A stretch of 64,000 bases of DNA from NCBI GenBank assembly GCA_934661735.1, contig CAKUJN010000001.1:1-64000 (forward strand), written 5' to 3'. How positions within the stretch are numbered: the first letter of the stretch is position 1; each line of letters starts with the position of its first letter. Positions 63,012-64,000 of this stretch are shown in pieces. Under the pieces are notes generated by a model that was not told the DNA's origin, did not search any database, and was given only the letters and a program-made list of their open reading frames with translations. A program made the position numbers and the translations under genes. This DNA is from an uncultured Oscillospiraceae bacterium. GTDB lineage: Bacteria > Bacillota > Clostridia > Oscillospirales > Oscillospiraceae.

Positions 63012-63569
63012 ATGTCCATGCCCGATCTGTCCGCATGTCCCGTGATTGCTGCCGTCAAAAACGAAGCGCAGCTGGATACCGCGCTGCGCTCGGAATGCGA
63101 AACCGTTTTTCTGCTGTTCGGCGACATCCTGAACGTTGCGGAGCTGACCGCGCGGACAAAGCGGGGCGGAAAGCATGTGATTGTACACATCGACCTGATT
63201 GGCGGGCTCAGCGCCCGCGAAATCGCTGTGGATTTTATCGCGCGCACGACGCAGGCCGACGGGATCATCTCCACGCGGCCGCCGCTGATCCGGCGGGCAA
63301 AGGAACTGGGGCTTTTTACGGTGCTGCGCGTGTTTGTGATCGACTCGATGGCGCTGGAAAACATCCGGCGCGACCGCGCGGTTGTCGAGCCGGATGTGCT
63401 GGAGATTCTGCCCGGCGTCATGCCGGACGTGCTTCGCCGCATCTGCGGCATGACCGCAACGCCGGTCATCGCCGGCGGTCTGCTGTCGCAGAAACGGGAC
63501 GTGCTGGCCGCGCTGGACGCGGGCGCAATCGCCGTGTCCACAACAGACGAGGCGCTTTGGAGCGCATAG
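63012..63569 (+). CDS. glpP: Glycerol-3-phosphate responsive antiterminator
   Basis: 185 aa from ATG 63012 behind AAAGGAG; the longer frame is a shadow. CPVIAAVKNEAQLDTAL (about 9-25), VIVHIDLIGGLSAREIAVDF (about 59-78), DGIISTRPPLIRRAKELGL and PVIAGGLLSQKRDVLAALDA follow the GlpP pattern, a TIM-barrel RNA-binding antiterminator that responds to glycerol 3-phosphate. It closes the operon it probably regulates; glycerol kinase and facilitator genes are not here. Confidence 0.9.
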   Translation: MSMPDLSACPVIAAVKNEAQLDTALRSECETVFLLFGDILNVAELTARTKRGGKHVIVHIDLIGGLSAREIAVDFIARTTQADGIISTRPPLIRRAKELGLFTVLRVFVIDSMALENIRRDRAVVEPDVLEILPGVMPDVLRRICGMTATPVIAGGLLSQKRDVLAALDAGAIAVSTTDEALWSA

Positions 63570-63578
63570 CGTATGAAA

Positions 63579-63606
63579 ATGCCGCCCACAGGGCGGCGTT
63601 TTTGCT
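63579..63606 (+). terminator. Terminator after glpP
   Basis: TGCCGCCC pairs with GGGCGGCG around ACA, followed by TTTTTG. Confidence 0.85.
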
Positions 63607-63614
63607 GTGCTTGC

Positions 63615-63693
63615 AGGGGCAGACAGAGTCGTCCGCCCCTACAGGGTGCGGAGCAAAATGGGCTGCCGGAGGCCTCTCCGGTGCCAACCGGAC
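63615..63693. repeat. Fragment of the intergenic long repeat
   Basis: GGGGCAGACAGAGTCGTCC and CGCCCCTACA followed by a CTGCCGGAGGCCTCTCCGGT piece: the terminal GTAGGGGC/GCCCCTAC module and part of the adjoining arm, without the rest of the element. Confidence 0.65.
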
Positions 63694-63701
63694 AAAAAAA
63701 C

Positions 63702-63738
63702 CGCCCGCCGCGCCATCGGCGCGCTGGGCGGTTTTCCA
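63702..63738 (-). terminator. Terminator of the pepT-like gene
   Basis: On the minus strand ACCGCCCAGCGCGCC and GGCGCGGCGGGCGGT form a long stem followed by TTTTTT. Confidence 0.85.
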
Positions 63739-63748
63739 TATCTACAAT

Positions 63749-64000
63749 TTACTTCTGCGCCAGATTCCAGACGATATGCGTCAGCAGCTCCGCGCACTTT
63801 TCCATGTCCTCGACCGGAATATACTCAAACCGGCCGTGGTAATTTTCGCCGCCGGTGCAGAGATTCGGGCAGGGGAGACCCTCATACGAAAGGCGCGCGC
63901 CGTCAGTGCCGCCGCGGATGGGGACGACGTGCGGCTCGACGCCGATTTCACGCATGGCCGTTTTCGCGTCCTCGATCAGGAACATGCAGTCCTTCAGCTG
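63749..64000 (-). CDS. pepT: Peptidase T-like tripeptide aminopeptidase, C-terminal part
   Basis: The last 83 residues of a gene that continues beyond the window. [20 protein letters not shown] and the following [19 protein letters not shown] are the C-terminal metal-binding region of M20 peptidases of the PepT type. The enzyme removes the N-terminal residue of tripeptides using two zinc ions. Only the C-terminal catalytic lobe is visible, so a close M20 relative cannot be ruled out. Confidence 0.87.
   Translation of the reverse strand, partial: QLKDCMFLIEDAKTAMREIGVEPHVVPIRGGTDGARLSYEGLPCPNLCTGGENYHGRFEYIPVEDMEKCAELLTHIVWNLAQK

Overview
The window is a high-GC, gene-dense stretch from an anaerobic, strictly bacterial genome, most likely a Clostridia member of the Oscillospirales type. 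The evidence is strong AGGAGG-type ribosome binding sites, sigma-A-like promoters, an Rnf operon in the rnfCDGEAB order, a lipoprotein-rich Gram-positive transporter set, S-layer homology domains and a GlpP antiterminator. The species assignment is an inference. The gene content is that of an organism with acetogen-like C1 metabolism: formate-THF ligase, a separate methenyl-THF cyclohydrolase, FolD, CO dehydrogenase (CooS), its nickel chaperone CooC, acetyl-CoA synthase AcsB, Rnf and an F-type ATP synthase whose c subunit carries a two-carboxylate (Na+-type) site.

Layout. 1-3433 (+): end of fhs, fchA, folD and a DUF1576 membrane protein. 3496-3958: a small divergent pair (ribbon-helix-helix protein and a 53-aa ORF) around an AT-rich palindromic region. 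4029-11081 (-): complete ATP synthase operon, atpZ/atpI-like to atpC. 11420-12542 (+): two small unknown proteins and a LOG-family protein. 13122-16778 (-): SDR, phosphohexomutase and an S-layer polysaccharide deacetylase. 17864-22722 (-): cooS-cooC-acsB. 23025-26513 (-): a small membrane-anchored unknown, MscS and FtsH. 26789-32105 (+): RlmB-type methyltransferase, a degenerate P-type-ATPase-like membrane protein and an EF-G paralogue. 33050-39880 (-): apbE, NusG-domain-II, Gx transporter and rnfCDGEAB. 40165-47446 (+): pstS-pstC-pstA-pdxK-pstB-phoU-phoB-phoR, preceded by Pho boxes. 47509-48012 (-): queT under a preQ1-I riboswitch. 48277-49545 (-): guanine deaminase, divergent from a BMP-type nucleoside ABC transporter (49893-55006, +). 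55961-59662: Dabb, DUF3006-like, cytidylate-kinase-like, DUF523, Nudix and an MsmX/UgpC-type ATPase. 59943-63569 (+): glycerol-3-phosphate oxidoreductase trio plus GlpP. The window ends inside a pepT-like peptidase (-).

How it fits together. Fhs, FchA and FolD make the methyl branch of the Wood-Ljungdahl pathway, and CooS/AcsB the carbonyl branch. The corrinoid protein, methyltransferase and methylene-THF reductase are not in the window. FolD lacks the lysine and glutamine used for the cyclohydrolase reaction, which explains the separate FchA. Rnf (matured by the co-encoded ApbE) would export ions with electrons from ferredoxin, and the ATP synthase would use that gradient.

The least explained structure is a family of long non-coding repeats (about 0.5-0.85 kb, four copies plus a fragment) in the large intergenic gaps at 12.6, 17.0, 32.2 and 55.1 kb. 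The longer copies are bounded by inverted terminal repeats and contain hairpins. One hairpin shows four consecutive compensatory base-pair changes between copies, and two copies carry a nested insert at the same place.
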